Program-made: the position numbers and the translations under genes
Part shown: piece after piece, positions 1 to 8,311 of the stretch
Layout: every line of letters begins with the position of its first letter
How positions within the stretch are numbered: the first letter of the stretch is position 1
Source of the DNA: Kitasatospora sp. A2-31
GTDB taxonomy: Bacteria; Actinomycetota; Actinomycetes; Streptomycetales; Streptomycetaceae
Direction of reading: 5' to 3'
NCBI RefSeq assembly: GCF_022288725.1
Contig: NZ_JAKNTA010000004.1
Coordinates: forward strand, 398,615 to 462,614
Length of the DNA stretch: 64,000 nucleotides
Notes under the pieces: generated by a model
Databases searched by the model: none
What the model was told of the DNA's origin: nothing
What the model saw: only the letters and a program-made list of their open reading frames with translations

Positions 1-357
1 CAGCTCACCGAGGGCAAGGTCCGCGACGAGCTGGAGCGCACCTCGGACCTGCTGCACCGCACCACCGGGAGGCAGCCGACCTGGTTCCGCGCCCCGGGCG
101 GGGACTGGTCCTCGGCGTCGCTCAAGGTGGCCGCCGACCTCGGGATGCGCAACATGGCCTGGTCGGTGGACCCGCGCGACTGGGCCCGGCCGGGCACGGT
201 CGTGATCACCGACCGGGTCCTCAAGGACGTGCGGCCGGGCGCGATCGTGCTCAACCACGACGGCGGCGGGGACCGGTCGCAGACGGTGGCCGCGCTGAAG
301 GCGTACCTGCCGGTGCTGATCGACTCGGGGTACTACTTCACAGCGCCACCGAACTGA
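1..357 (+). CDS. Polysaccharide deacetylase, C-terminal part (5' end outside window)
   Basis: The reading frame is open from the first base and ends at 357, so only the last 118 residues are seen. The piece holds late motifs of the NodB-homology fold: FRAPGGDWS (around residues 28-36), which matches the R-P-G motif 3, and IVLNHDGGG (around residues 82-90), which matches the L-x-H motif carrying the catalytic His. The family removes N- or O-acetyl groups from cell-wall or extracellular polysaccharide, normally outside the membrane. The signal peptide and the metal-binding motifs 1-2 would be left of the window and cannot be checked. The gene appears to stand alone: the next gene starts 160 bp away after a lower-GC gap. 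Family call is firm; the sugar substrate is unknown. Confidence 0.85.
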   Translation, partial: QLTEGKVRDELERTSDLLHRTTGRQPTWFRAPGGDWSSASLKVAADLGMRNMAWSVDPRDWARPGTVVITDRVLKDVRPGAIVLNHDGGGDRSQTVAALKAYLPVLIDSGYYFTAPPN

Positions 358-404
358 CGGTGTATGAGGGATGGGTGCAGTGGGTAGCGGGATTGGAGGC
401 TAAA

Positions 405-420
405 CCACTCGAACGAGTGG
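405..420. promoter_or_regulatory. 16-bp palindrome in the gap before the small secreted protein gene
   Basis: CCACTCG-AA-CGAGTGG is a perfect 7-2-7 inverted repeat in the lower-GC gap 358-517, about 100 bp upstream of the ATG at 518. Its place suggests an operator for the following gene, but no matching second copy was found in the window. The gap also has a short AACCG/CGGTT stem near 429-444. No clear -35/-10 pair was identified. Confidence 0.35.
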
Positions 421-517
421 ATTGGAAGAACCGTTTCTGCGGTTTTCGGGCTTCTAGGGTGATCTCGCACCAATTCTCCCGGTGCCGCTGAGCACCGCCC
501 CGAAAGGCCCATCCCCC

Positions 518-844
518 ATGCGTCTGCGCAACGCCACGATCGCCGCCGCCAGTGCGGTCGCCCTCGTCCTCGCCGTTCCCACGTCCGCGAACGCGGCGGT
601 CGGTGACTTCCTCTACAAGGTCGGTCCCGGCGTTCCGGCCGGCATCGCCGACCCGGAGAGCCGCAGCTGCATCAACCTGTTCGGTGCGACGGAGGAACAC
701 CCCGCGTTCGCACCCCAGAACCTCACCGCGTCGACGGCCACGGTCTTCCTCGACTTCGACTGCAGCGGCGACACCTTCTACGTCATGAACCCGGGCAAGA
801 AGCTCGGTGACCGGCTCAAGCTGCGTTCGGTCGTCTTCTCCTGA
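518..844 (+). CDS. Small secreted protein of unknown function
   Basis: A 108-residue protein. The ATG at 518 was chosen over an in-frame GTG at 482 because GAAAGG lies about 10 nt upstream and a good signal peptide begins there: positive MRLR, a hydrophobic stretch AVALVLAV, and a probable signal peptidase I site after ANA (around residue 26). The mature part is about 80 residues with two cysteines (in RSCIN and DFDCSG) that could form one disulfide. I do not recognise the family; small secreted two-cysteine proteins are common in Streptomyces. Nothing in the neighbourhood indicates a function. Confidence 0.7.
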   Translation: MRLRNATIAAASAVALVLAVPTSANAAVGDFLYKVGPGVPAGIADPESRSCINLFGATEEHPAFAPQNLTASTATVFLDFDCSGDTFYVMNPGKKLGDRLKLRSVVFS

Positions 845-1217
845 GCCGGGTTCAGGAGCACTTCCGGCGAAGCACGGGACAGTCCGGCGATCGGTTGGGA
901 TCGTTCCGGTGGCTCGACACCGGGAGCGGCCGTGCCCTCACCCGTCGCCGGGCTGCCCGCCCGGATCCGTGCGGACCGCTGATCCTCCACGTCGTGCCGG
1001 TGCTCGCAGCGGCCGGCTTCGGTGCCTACCGCGCGCTCGGGGCCGGGGGCACCGCCTCCGCCCGGCCGGTCGCGGCCGGCCCGCGCACCGGGGACCGGAT
1101 CGTGCCCTGGCCGCCGGGGCGGTAGGCGGGCCCCGCCGGCGGCGTGCCCGGTGAGCGGCGGCGGCGTAGCGTGACGAGGGGAGGGTTCGTGAAGGTCCCG
1201 CCGGCGGAGGAGGAACG
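845..1217. other. 373-bp gap, no firm gene
   Basis: No convincing coding region. A weak candidate frame (TTG at 895 to TAG at 1125) would encode a 76-residue protein with one hydrophobic stretch, LILHVVPVLAAAGFGAYRAL, but it has no good ribosome binding site. Around 1109-1143 a GC-rich imperfect hairpin (GCCGCCGG pairing with CCGGCGGC, with a bulge) lies before the methyltransferase gene. A strong GGAGGAGG site precedes the ATG at 1218. Confidence 0.3.
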
Positions 1218-2297
1218 ATGTCCGTTCGGGAACCGGACCCGGCGAAGCAGGAGGAGTTCGCGGGTCGCACGGTGCAGGTGCTCAACGACGCCTGCCTGGG
1301 ATTCATGACGAGCGTCGGCCACCAGACCGGGCTCTTCGACACCATGGCGGGGCTCGAACCGTCGACGAGCACGGAGATCGCCGACGCCGCCGGGCTGAAC
1401 GAGCGCTACGTCCGCGAGTGGCTCGGCGGGATGGTCGTCGGCGGCTTCGTCGAGTACGACCCCGACGGGGCCCGCTACCGGTTGCCGCCCGAGCACGCGG
1501 CCTCGCTGACCCGGGCCGCGGGGCCCGAGAACATGGCGGGCCTGATGCAGTACCTCGCGCTGATGGGCGAGGTGGAGCAGCAGATCGTCGAGGCGTTCCG
1601 CAAGGGCGGCGGCCTGCCGTACTCGGCGTACCCGCGGTTCCAGGCGCTGCAGGCCGAGGAGAGCGCCCGGGTCTACGACCTGGCGCTGGTGGACGGGATC
1701 GTCCCGCTGGTGCCGGGGCTGGCCGACCGGCTGCGCGCCGGCATCGACGCGCTGGACATCGGCACCGGTGAGGGGCACGCCGTCAACATCCTCGCCCGGG
1801 CCTTCCCGGCCAGCCGGTTCACCGGCGTCGACATCTCGGAGAAGGGCATCGGCGCCGCCAAGGCCGAGGCCGCCCGGCGCGGCATCGACAACGCCCGCTT
1901 CGAGGTCGTCGACTCGGCCGAGCTGACCGGCGCCTACGACCTGGTGACCGCGTTCGACGTCATCCACGATCTGGCCCGCCCGGCCGAGACGCTGGCGGCG
2001 GTCGCCCGGGCGTTGCGGCCCGACGGCGTCTTCCTGATGGGCGACATCGCCGCCAGCAGCCGGCTGGAGGAGAACGTCGACCACCCGCTGGGACCGGCGC
2101 TCTACGCCTTCTCGACGTTCTACTGCATGACGGTCTCGCTCGGCGAGGGCGGTGCGGGGCTGGGCACGGTCTGGGGCGAGCAGACCGCCCGGCGGATGCT
2201 GGCGGAGGCCGGGTTCGGCTCGGTCGACGTCAAGCAGGTCGAGGGGGACGTGCTCAACCTGTACTACCTGGCGAGGCCGAACGGCTCCGCGGCGTGA
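1218..2297 (+). CDS. Winged-helix class I SAM-dependent methyltransferase (Rv2258c-like)
   Basis: A 359-residue protein. The N-terminal ~100 residues form a winged-helix dimerisation region (STEIADAAGLNERYVREWL is typical). The C-terminal part is a Rossmann methyltransferase with the SAM glycine motif LDIGTGEGHA (around residues 177-186), an acidic second strand (FTGVDIS) and AFDVIHDLARP before motif IV. This arrangement matches the Rv2258c-like family, whose members methylate small molecules in the cytosol; the substrate here is not apparent. The ATG at 1218 follows a strong GGAGGAGG site. The gene is followed 145 bp later by a sulfurtransferase on the same strand, and the two may be co-transcribed. 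No link to the distant NRPS genes is evident. Confidence 0.85.
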   Translation: MSVREPDPAKQEEFAGRTVQVLNDACLGFMTSVGHQTGLFDTMAGLEPSTSTEIADAAGLNERYVREWLGGMVVGGFVEYDPDGARYRLPPEHAASLTRAAGPENMAGLMQYLALMGEVEQQIVEAFRKGGGLPYSAYPRFQALQAEESARVYDLALVDGIVPLVPGLADRLRAGIDALDIGTGEGHAVNILARAFPASRFTGVDISEKGIGAAKAEAARRGIDNARFEVVDSAELTGAYDLVTAFDVIHDLARPAETLAAVARALRPDGVFLMGDIAASSRLEENVDHPLGPALYAFSTFYCMTVSLGEGGAGLGTVWGEQTARRMLAEAGFGSVDVKQVEGDVLNLYYLARPNGSAA

Positions 2298-2442
2298 CCG
2301 GCGCCGGGTGCCGGCGCTGGCGGCCGGGGCGTACCCGGGAGCCGGTGCCGGGGCCCGGCAGGGCGTGTCCGCGGGTGGCCCCGCCGGACGGTCGGACGTA
2401 GGTTCGAAGGTGTCCGGGCTCCGTGCGCGAAGGAGGGCGGCG

Positions 2443-3315
2443 ATGACCGGCAGCGGCTACGCACACCCCGAGGCCCTGGTCCCCACCGAGTGGCTGGCCC
2501 ACCACCTGGACGACGGGACGATCCGCGTCGTCGAGGTGGACGAGGACACCGCCGCGTACGAGCAGGGACACATCCCCGGCGCGGTCGGCTGGAACTGGAC
2601 CACCGACCTGCACAGCCGGGTGGGGCGCGACTACGCCGACCGCGCCGGCGTGCAGCACCTGCTGCGCGCGGCCGGCGTGGAGGACGACACCACGGTGGTG
2701 CTCTACGGCGGCAACAACAACTGGTTCGCCGCCTACGCCTACTGGCTGCTGCGGCTGCGCGGGTTCGAGCCGGTGAAGCTGCTCGACGGCGGGCGGAAGA
2801 AGTGGGAGCTGGAGGGCCGCGACCTCACCCAGGAGGTGATGGACTACCAGCACAGCGGCTACCGCCTCCTGGGGCCGGAGCACCCCGAGGTGCGGGCGCT
2901 GCGCGACGAGGTGCTGGCCAGGGCGGAGGTGTTCGCCAAGCCCGGCTCGGACGCGGTGCTGGTGGACGTCCGCTCGCCCGCCGAGTTCCGGGGCGAGGCG
3001 CTGGCGCCCCCGAACCTCCCGCAGGAGCAGGCGCAGGTGCCGGGGCACATCCCGGGCGCGGTGAACATCCCCTGGTCGCAGGCGGCCAACGAGGACGGCA
3101 CGTTCCGCTCCGCGGACGAGCTGCGGGCGCTGTACGGCGGGCAGGGCGTGGAGTCCGAGCGCGAGGTGATCGCCTACTGCCGGATCGGGGAGCGCTCCGC
3201 GCACACCTGGTTCGCCCTGACCGAGCTGCTGGGGTTCCCGCACGTCAAGAACTACGACGGCTCGTGGACGGAGTACGGCTCGCTGGTGCGTGCGCCGGTG
3301 GCGCTCGGGGCCTGA
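2443..3315 (+). CDS. Two-domain sulfurtransferase (thiosulfate/3-mercaptopyruvate type)
   Basis: A 290-residue tandem-rhodanese protein. The first domain (about residues 10-130) keeps the fold (HIPGAVGWNW, LYGGNNNWFA) but lacks a cysteine at the active-site loop, as is normal for the inactive half. The second domain (about 160-285) carries the active loop CRIGER with Cys246, matching the C-R-x-G-x-R/T signature of thiosulfate sulfurtransferases. It would move sulfane sulfur from thiosulfate to cyanide or another thiophile in the cytosol. The ATG at 2443 was chosen because AGGAGGG lies 6-12 nt upstream. A perfect stem-loop terminator follows directly. Confidence 0.9.
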   Translation: MTGSGYAHPEALVPTEWLAHHLDDGTIRVVEVDEDTAAYEQGHIPGAVGWNWTTDLHSRVGRDYADRAGVQHLLRAAGVEDDTTVVLYGGNNNWFAAYAYWLLRLRGFEPVKLLDGGRKKWELEGRDLTQEVMDYQHSGYRLLGPEHPEVRALRDEVLARAEVFAKPGSDAVLVDVRSPAEFRGEALAPPNLPQEQAQVPGHIPGAVNIPWSQAANEDGTFRSADELRALYGGQGVESEREVIAYCRIGERSAHTWFALTELLGFPHVKNYDGSWTEYGSLVRAPVALGA

Positions 3316-3321
3316 GGCGCA

Positions 3322-3371
3322 CCCGTCACGCGGCCCGGCGCCCGGGGCGTGGTGCGGCGCCGCGTGACGGG
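3322..3371 (+). terminator. Terminator after the sulfurtransferase gene
   Basis: CCCGTCACGCGGC (3322-3334) pairs perfectly with GCCGCGTGACGGG (3359-3371), a 13-bp stem with a GC-rich 24-nt loop that can itself fold. It starts 6 nt after the stop at 3315. There is no U tract, as is common for actinomycete terminators. Confidence 0.75.
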
Positions 3372-3444
3372 CGGGCGGCTGCACGATTTCGGCCTGTTTC
3401 TTCGCATGAACATTTCAGAAGACAGGAGTGCACCAGGGTTCACC

Positions 3445-3474
3445 GGGACAGGGATCCTTGCGACCCACTGTCCC
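3445..3474 (+). promoter_or_regulatory. Inverted repeat just upstream of the M1 peptidase gene
   Basis: GGGACAG (3445-3451) and CTGTCCC (3468-3474) are perfect 7-bp arms 16 bp apart, ending 20 nt before the GTG at 3495. This may be an operator or a 5'-leader hairpin. The function is a guess from position only. Confidence 0.3.
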
Positions 3475-3494
3475 AGTGACCCTGGAGGACCACC

Positions 3495-5036
3495 GTGCGC
3501 AAGAGGCTGATCGTCTCTGCCGCCGCCAGCGCTCTCGCCCTGCTGCTCGCCGTCCCCGCCTCCGCCGCCCAGGCCGGACCGGGCGCCGCGGGCATCGGCG
3601 ACGCCTACTACCCGAACGCCGGCAACGGCGGGTACGACGTCTCGCACTACGACCTACGCCTCAAGTACCAGCCCGCCACGGACGAGCTGGAGGGCACGGC
3701 GACCATCCTGGCCACCGCGACCCAGGACCTCACCCGGTTCAACCTGGACTTCGTGCTCGGGGTGAAGGAGGTCCTGGTCAACGGGCGCACCGCCGGGTTC
3801 GCGAGCACCGGTGAGCAGGAACTGGAGATCACCCCGGCCCGGACGCTCACCCGGGGCAGCACGGTCACCGTCGTGGTCCGCTACGCCGGCAAGCCCGGCG
3901 AGGTGAAGCGCGGCGGCTACTCCGCGTGGCTGCGCACCCCCGACGGCGGCGTCGCCGCGAACGAGCCGGAGGGCTCGGCCTGGTGGTTCCCGAGCAACGA
4001 CCACCCCACCGACAAGGCCACCTACGACGTCTCCGTCCTGGTGCCCGACGGCACCCAGGCGATCAGCAACGGCCGCCTGGTCGGCCAGAGCTCCAAGGCC
4101 GGCTGGACGCGCTACAGCTGGCGCGAGACCGAGCCGCAGGCGACCTATCTGGCCACTCTGGCGATCGGCAGGTTCGACGTCCGCACCGACACCACGCCGA
4201 GCGGGCTGCCGGTCATCACCGCCTACAGCAAGGACCTCGGCGACAACGACGGTGCGGCGCGGGCCAGCGTCGAGCGCACCGGCGAGCTGGTGGACTGGCT
4301 CAGCGAGTACTTCGGCCCGTACCCGTTCAAGTCGGCCGGCGGCTACGTGCCCAACGTGCCCACCGGCTACGCACTGGAGACCCAGACCCGGGTCTTCTAC
4401 AGCCCGGCCCAGTTCGCCCGCGGCTCCAACACCTCGGTGGTGGTCCACGAGCTCGCCCACCAGTGGTACGGCGACAGCGTCTCCGTCCAGCGCTGGAGCG
4501 ACATCTGGCTGAACGAGGGCTTCGCCCGCTACTCGCAGTGGCTCTGGTCCGAGCACGAGAACGAGGGCACGGCGCAGGAGCTCGCCGACTACGTCTACTC
4601 CTCCTACCCGGCCGGCGACGCCTTCTGGACCGTCGAGCCCGGCGACCCGGGACCGGACCACCAGTTCGCGGGCGCCGTCTACGACCGGGGCGCGGTGGCG
4701 ATCCAGGCGCTGCGCAACGCGGTCGGCGACGAGAAGTTCTTCCGGATCCTCAAGGGCTGGCCGGCCGAGCGCCGGTTCGGCAACGCCACCATCCAGCAGT
4801 TCCAGGCGTACGCCGAGCAGGTCTCCGGCAAGCCGCTCGCGGACCTGTTCCAGACCTGGCTGTTCACGCCCGCGAAGCCGGCCGTCTCCTCCGCCGGCGT
4901 CCCGGCGGCCGTCGCGGCCGCAGCCGGGGCACCGGGTGGGGCGGCCCTGGCTCCGGGCGCCGGGGAGCAGCCGCGCGAGCCGAAGTCGTGGAAGAAGATC
5001 CAGGAGACCAACTCGGTCCACGAGCACCGGCACTGA
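3495..5036 (+). CDS. Secreted M1-family zinc metallopeptidase
   Basis: A 513-residue protein with a signal peptide (MRKRL, then a hydrophobic run, with likely cleavage near ASAAQA at residues 22-27). Zinc and catalytic residues are clear: HELAHQW at residues 318-324 and NEGFARY with the third zinc ligand Glu341, 18 residues after the second His, as in M1 aminopeptidases. The exopeptidase loop near 287-292 reads YALETQ rather than the classical GAMEN, as in related extracellular actinomycete enzymes. It lacks the long C-terminal helical domain of PepN/ERAP proteins, and ends in an Ala/Gly/Pro-rich tail. It should trim peptides outside the cell. The GTG start is supported by GGAGG 5-11 nt upstream. 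It converges on the next gene, with a shared hairpin between. Confidence 0.88.
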   Translation: MRKRLIVSAAASALALLLAVPASAAQAGPGAAGIGDAYYPNAGNGGYDVSHYDLRLKYQPATDELEGTATILATATQDLTRFNLDFVLGVKEVLVNGRTAGFASTGEQELEITPARTLTRGSTVTVVVRYAGKPGEVKRGGYSAWLRTPDGGVAANEPEGSAWWFPSNDHPTDKATYDVSVLVPDGTQAISNGRLVGQSSKAGWTRYSWRETEPQATYLATLAIGRFDVRTDTTPSGLPVITAYSKDLGDNDGAARASVERTGELVDWLSEYFGPYPFKSAGGYVPNVPTGYALETQTRVFYSPAQFARGSNTSVVVHELAHQWYGDSVSVQRWSDIWLNEGFARYSQWLWSEHENEGTAQELADYVYSSYPAGDAFWTVEPGDPGPDHQFAGAVYDRGAVAIQALRNAVGDEKFFRILKGWPAERRFGNATIQQFQAYAEQVSGKPLADLFQTWLFTPAKPAVSSAGVPAAVAAAAGAPGGAALAPGAGEQPREPKSWKKIQETNSVHEHRH

Positions 5037-5046
5037 CCGGGTGACG

Positions 5047-5080
5047 GGTGCGGGGCGCCGCCGGGGAGGCGCCCCGCACC
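5047..5080. terminator. Bidirectional terminator between convergent genes
   Basis: GGTGCGGGGCGCC (5047-5059) pairs perfectly with GGCGCCCCGCACC (5068-5080): a 13-bp stem and an 8-nt loop. It sits between the stop of the M1 peptidase (5036) and the stop of the leftward condensation-domain gene (5087), so it can serve both. Confidence 0.8.
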
Positions 5081-5086
5081 GCAGGT

Positions 5087-6457
5087 CTAGAGGGAGCGGG
5101 CCTCGGTGACGATCAGGTCCTCGATCCCGAGGAGGAACCGCTCCATCGCGGCCCGGGGCAGCACCGAGCCGTCGGCCGTGAGCGCCAGCCGCAGCGCGTC
5201 CGCGGTCCGGAGGACGTCCAGGGCGTAGGTGAGCCCCGGGCGCGGCTCGAACTCCCGCGGCCACTCGAGGGTGGTCCGGGTGAGCGCCTCGGCGAGGGTC
5301 TCGCCGGCGGCGGCGCCCCCCGCCGGGGTGGCGGGGGCCGCCGGGAGCAGGTCGCGGGTGTCGTTGACGATGCACGAGCGGTCGGCGAGCGGGCCGTGCT
5401 CGGCGGTCAGCCGGGCGACCTCCTCGTCCAGCAGGCGCTTGTCGAAGTAGGCGTGCCGGTAGGTGGCGATGGTGGCGGCGTGGGTCCGCCGGACCAGTGC
5501 CCCGAACTCCTCGTCGACGTCGGCAAGGTGGAGCAGACCGTCGCCGGCCACCACGCTGACCGCGTGGGCGAGACCGGGCAGGAAGCGGTTGTCGACGATG
5601 ACCTGCAGGACGGCGTCCGGCGATCCGGACAGCCGCGCCGTCATCGCCGCGACCGCGGCGAGCAGGACGGAGGAGCCGCTCGCCCGGTGGCCGACCGCGA
5701 CGAGGTCGACGGCGCGCAGCAGCGCGGGCGAGTCGAGCACGGCGTTCGGGAAGGGCGGCGCCGTGTCCTCCCGGGCCGGCGGGAAGAGCCGCGGCGGGCC
5801 CGAGCGCAGCTTGCGCACCGCGTGCGCGCGGGCGTTGGCGTCGCGCCGCAGGCCGCGCGGGGAGGTCTGGAACCCGGCCTCCTCCAGCGGCTGCAGGGCG
5901 GGGCGGCGGTCGCGGATGGCGGCCGGCGGCACGCCCAGGGAGAGCTCGGTGAGGTCCGCCACCAGCAGGCCCATCCCGGCGCCGTCCACCGCCGTGTGGG
6001 AGAGCACGAGGGAGATGTGCCGCACGGCGCCGTCCTGCTCCACCAGGCCCACCCGGATCGGCCACTCCCCGGCGCAGTCGAACGGCAGCGCCGCCAGCTC
6101 GTCGTGCAGCGCGGCGCCGGCCGCGGTCGCGCCGTCGAGGCCGCCGTCGGCGCGGCGGAGGTGCACCGCCAGCCGGCCCGCCGGGTCGACGGTCTGCCGC
6201 AGCCGCCCGTCCGCGTCCGGGTGGAGCCGGGTGTGCAGGGAGTCGTGCAGGTGGAGCAGTTGCTCCAGGGCGCCGAGCACCACCGGGAGCGGCAGGCCCG
6301 GGTCGAGGGGGGCGGCGGTGGTGATGTTGTACCGCGGCGCGTCGGTGGGTGCGAGCCGGTGGACGGCGTCCCAGACGGCCTGCTGTCCCCAGGTGGCCGG
6401 CCCGGTGCCGGACCGGCCGGACGAGAAGGTGATCTCCAGCTGCTGACTCGTGGTCAC
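5087..6457 (-). CDS. Free-standing condensation-domain protein
   Basis: A 456-residue protein formed only of one condensation-type domain (chloramphenicol-acetyltransferase fold). N-terminal WGQQAVWDAV (around 23-32) matches the C1 core. The active-site motif is SHTAVDG (around 155-161): the second His and the Asp-Gly of HHxxxDG are kept, while the first His is Ser. Known members join two thioester- or amine-bound substrates, or act as acyltransferases. No adenylation or carrier domain is attached. It lies 122 bp downstream of a TrmB/LuxR-like regulator on the same strand. It is 10 kb from the NRPS operon across other genes, so a role there is possible but not shown. The substrate is unknown. 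Confidence 0.8.
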   Translation of the reverse strand: MTTSQQLEITFSSGRSGTGPATWGQQAVWDAVHRLAPTDAPRYNITTAAPLDPGLPLPVVLGALEQLLHLHDSLHTRLHPDADGRLRQTVDPAGRLAVHLRRADGGLDGATAAGAALHDELAALPFDCAGEWPIRVGLVEQDGAVRHISLVLSHTAVDGAGMGLLVADLTELSLGVPPAAIRDRRPALQPLEEAGFQTSPRGLRRDANARAHAVRKLRSGPPRLFPPAREDTAPPFPNAVLDSPALLRAVDLVAVGHRASGSSVLLAAVAAMTARLSGSPDAVLQVIVDNRFLPGLAHAVSVVAGDGLLHLADVDEEFGALVRRTHAATIATYRHAYFDKRLLDEEVARLTAEHGPLADRSCIVNDTRDLLPAAPATPAGGAAAGETLAEALTRTTLEWPREFEPRPGLTYALDVLRTADALRLALTADGSVLPRAAMERFLLGIEDLIVTEARSL

Positions 6458-6579
6458 GTGTGCTCTCCGATGTGCGGTTCTGGGCGCGGTCTGCCGGTGC
6501 GTGGGGAGCGCAGGTGTCGTCGGGGAAGAGTCTGGCGCACCGCCCGCCCGGGCGTCGAGAGCGGCGCCGGCCCGCCCGG

Positions 6580-7506
6580 TCAGAGCCAGCCTCGCTCCTT
6601 CGCACGCAGGGCGGCCTGGAACCGGGTGGTGGCGCCGAGCCGGCCCATCAGCTCGGCCACGTGGGAGCGGTACTTGCGGACGGACATGCCGAGCGCGCGG
6701 GCGGCGCTCTCGTCCTTGTCCTGCTCGGCCAGCGCGCGGAGGACCAGTGCCTCGGTCGCGCTGAGGCCGAGCCCGTCGAGGTCGGCGGCGCGCGCCCAGA
6801 GCCGCTCGAAGAGGGCGACGAGCATGGCCACGATCCCGGGCTGGCGGATCATCAGGGTGTCTCCGTCCGGCCGGTCGGGGTCGAGACGGACGAACGCGAC
6901 CCGGCGGTCGATCACGAGCAACGGGGAGTACGGCTCCGTCGTCACCCGGTGCAGATCACCCAGGGCGTGCCAGCGCCGGGCGTAGGCCAGCTGATCAGGC
7001 AGGTCCAGGGCCGCCGCGCCGACGAGGGTCCGGCTGACCATCCCGTCGTTCAGGCGCCGGCGGTACCGGCGTGCCGCCGACTCCGCGTACGGCCGGTTGA
7101 ACGGCAACCGCTTGGCGTTCATCGTCTCGGCGCGGTGCGTCATCGCCTGAACCCGGCGGTTCACCTCGTCGATGGTGTCGAACCGCTCGACGAGTTCGAC
7201 CGGGCGCCCGCAGCGCGCCTCCTCGGCCAGTTCCCGCACGACGTCGAAGGCCGCGTCGAGGCGGGCCAGCTCGCGGGAGGTGCGCTCCACGCGGTGGCGC
7301 ACCAGCAGGTCGACGGCGGCCGCCGGCGGCAGCGGGACCAGCTGGTCGTCGACCAGCCCCAGCGCCCGTAGCTCCGCCAGGACCTCGCGCGCCGCGGGCA
7401 TGCCGAGGTCGGCCCCGACGGTGTCGGTTCCGGCGTGCGGTGCACGCAGCAGGTAGCGGTAGACCCGCTCCTGGTCGTACGTCAGCCCGAGACTCTCCAG
7501 GCTCAT
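6580..7506 (-). CDS. TrmB-like/LuxR-type helix-turn-helix regulator
   Basis: A 308-residue protein. The first ~80 residues look like a TrmB-type winged helix (LGLTYDQERVYRYLL), the middle is a sensor-like region, and the C-terminal ~65 residues form a LuxR-type HTH (LSATEALVLRALAEQDKDESAARALGM in shortened form, then VRKYRSHVAELMGRLGA). The ATG at 7506 was chosen because GGGGGA lies just upstream and the TrmB-like start matches. A perfect 24-bp inverted repeat lies 11 bp upstream of the start, fitting autoregulation and control of the divergent membrane protein gene. The condensation-domain gene follows on the same strand. The ligand is unknown. Confidence 0.8.
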   Translation of the reverse strand: MSLESLGLTYDQERVYRYLLRAPHAGTDTVGADLGMPAAREVLAELRALGLVDDQLVPLPPAAAVDLLVRHRVERTSRELARLDAAFDVVRELAEEARCGRPVELVERFDTIDEVNRRVQAMTHRAETMNAKRLPFNRPYAESAARRYRRRLNDGMVSRTLVGAAALDLPDQLAYARRWHALGDLHRVTTEPYSPLLVIDRRVAFVRLDPDRPDGDTLMIRQPGIVAMLVALFERLWARAADLDGLGLSATEALVLRALAEQDKDESAARALGMSVRKYRSHVAELMGRLGATTRFQAALRAKERGWL

Positions 7507-7516
7507 CGGTCCCCCG

Positions 7517-7540
7517 TTCCGTGCAGCTTCCTGCACGGAA
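7517..7540. promoter_or_regulatory. 24-bp palindromic operator candidate in a divergent promoter
   Basis: TTCCGTGCAG (7517-7526), CTTC, CTGCACGGAA (7531-7540): perfect 10-bp arms. It lies 11 bp before the leftward regulator start (7506) and in the 193-bp gap shared with the rightward gene at 7700. A third half-like TTGCACC follows at 7543. Size and position fit a dimeric regulator site. Confidence 0.6.
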
Positions 7541-7699
7541 TCTTGCACCTTCTTCGCCTGCCGCCGCACGCGCGTGAGGAGCAGGATGGTCACCAGGCAG
7601 GGGAGGGCCGCCGGAACGGCGGCCGCCGGCGATCGCGCGCTTGCACCGCGCCGGGTCGACCGGCCCCATCTCACGAACACCAGGGGAACCATCACCGCC

Positions 7700-8278
7700 A
7701 TGGGTTACATCCGCAGCTTCGTCCCGTGGATCGCCGTCGCCGTGCTCACCGGCACGGTCGACATCCGTTGGGCCGCCCTCGTCGGCCTCGTCCTGGCCGT
7801 GGGCCTCGTGGTGGTCCAGCGCCGGGCGGGCCGCGGTTGGGACGCCCAGGTGATCGAGGTCAGCGCCGTCGTCTACCTCGCCGGCTTCACCGCCGCGGCC
7901 GTTCTCGTGCCGCACTCCGCGGCCGTCGCCCACTACGGGTCGGCGCTCTCCTCGCTCTGGCTCGCCGCCACGGCCTGGGGATCGCTCGCCGTCGGCCGGC
8001 CGTTCACCCTCGGCATCGCCCGCACCCAGGTGCCCGAGCAGTTGTGGCGCAGCCCGCTGTTCCTCCGGGTCAACCGGACCATCACGGCCGTGTGGGCGGT
8101 CGCGTTCACGCTCTCCGGCGCCGGGGCCGCGCTGCTGCGCCACTACCGGCCGGACGACTCCTCGGCCCGGACGCTGCTGACGATCGCCGCGTTCGTCCTC
8201 CCGGTGATGTTCACGATGCGCTACCCCGAGATCGCCCGCGCCCGCCACGCGGCCGGCCGCGGAGCCACTGCGGAGTGA
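7700..8278 (+). CDS. Multi-pass membrane protein of unknown function
   Basis: A 192-residue protein with about five or six hydrophobic segments (near residues 5-17, 22-38, 52-70, 75-92, 118-138 and 148-166), an Arg-rich short loop (QRRAGRGW) and a polar Arg/Ala-rich C-terminus. The ATG at 7700 is preceded by AGGGGAA about 12 nt upstream. It is divergent from the TrmB/LuxR-like regulator and shares its promoter gap, so it may be its target. No catalytic motif is seen and I do not recognise the family. It converges on a methyltransferase gene with a hairpin between. Confidence 0.65.
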   Translation: MGYIRSFVPWIAVAVLTGTVDIRWAALVGLVLAVGLVVVQRRAGRGWDAQVIEVSAVVYLAGFTAAAVLVPHSAAVAHYGSALSSLWLAATAWGSLAVGRPFTLGIARTQVPEQLWRSPLFLRVNRTITAVWAVAFTLSGAGAALLRHYRPDDSSARTLLTIAAFVLPVMFTMRYPEIARARHAAGRGATAE

Positions 8279-8283
8279 CCCGG

Positions 8284-8305
8284 CGACCGGGGGCCCGCCC
8301 GGTCG
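8284..8305. terminator. Short bidirectional hairpin between convergent genes
   Basis: CGACCGGG (8284-8291) pairs with CCCGGTCG (8298-8305) over a 6-nt loop, between stops at 8278 (+) and 8312 (-). An 8-bp all-GC-rich stem; likely terminator. Confidence 0.55.
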
Positions 8306-8311
8306 GCCCCC

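Noticed and set aside
895..1125. Small membrane protein gene
   Set aside because: TTG start without a good ribosome binding site, one hydrophobic stretch only and no family match; kept only as a remark on the gap.
3654..6605. Very long minus-strand open frame across the M1 peptidase gene
   Set aside because: It is Arg/Pro/Gly-rich without any domain, and opposes a clear M1 peptidase and a clear condensation-domain gene; typical high-GC shadow.
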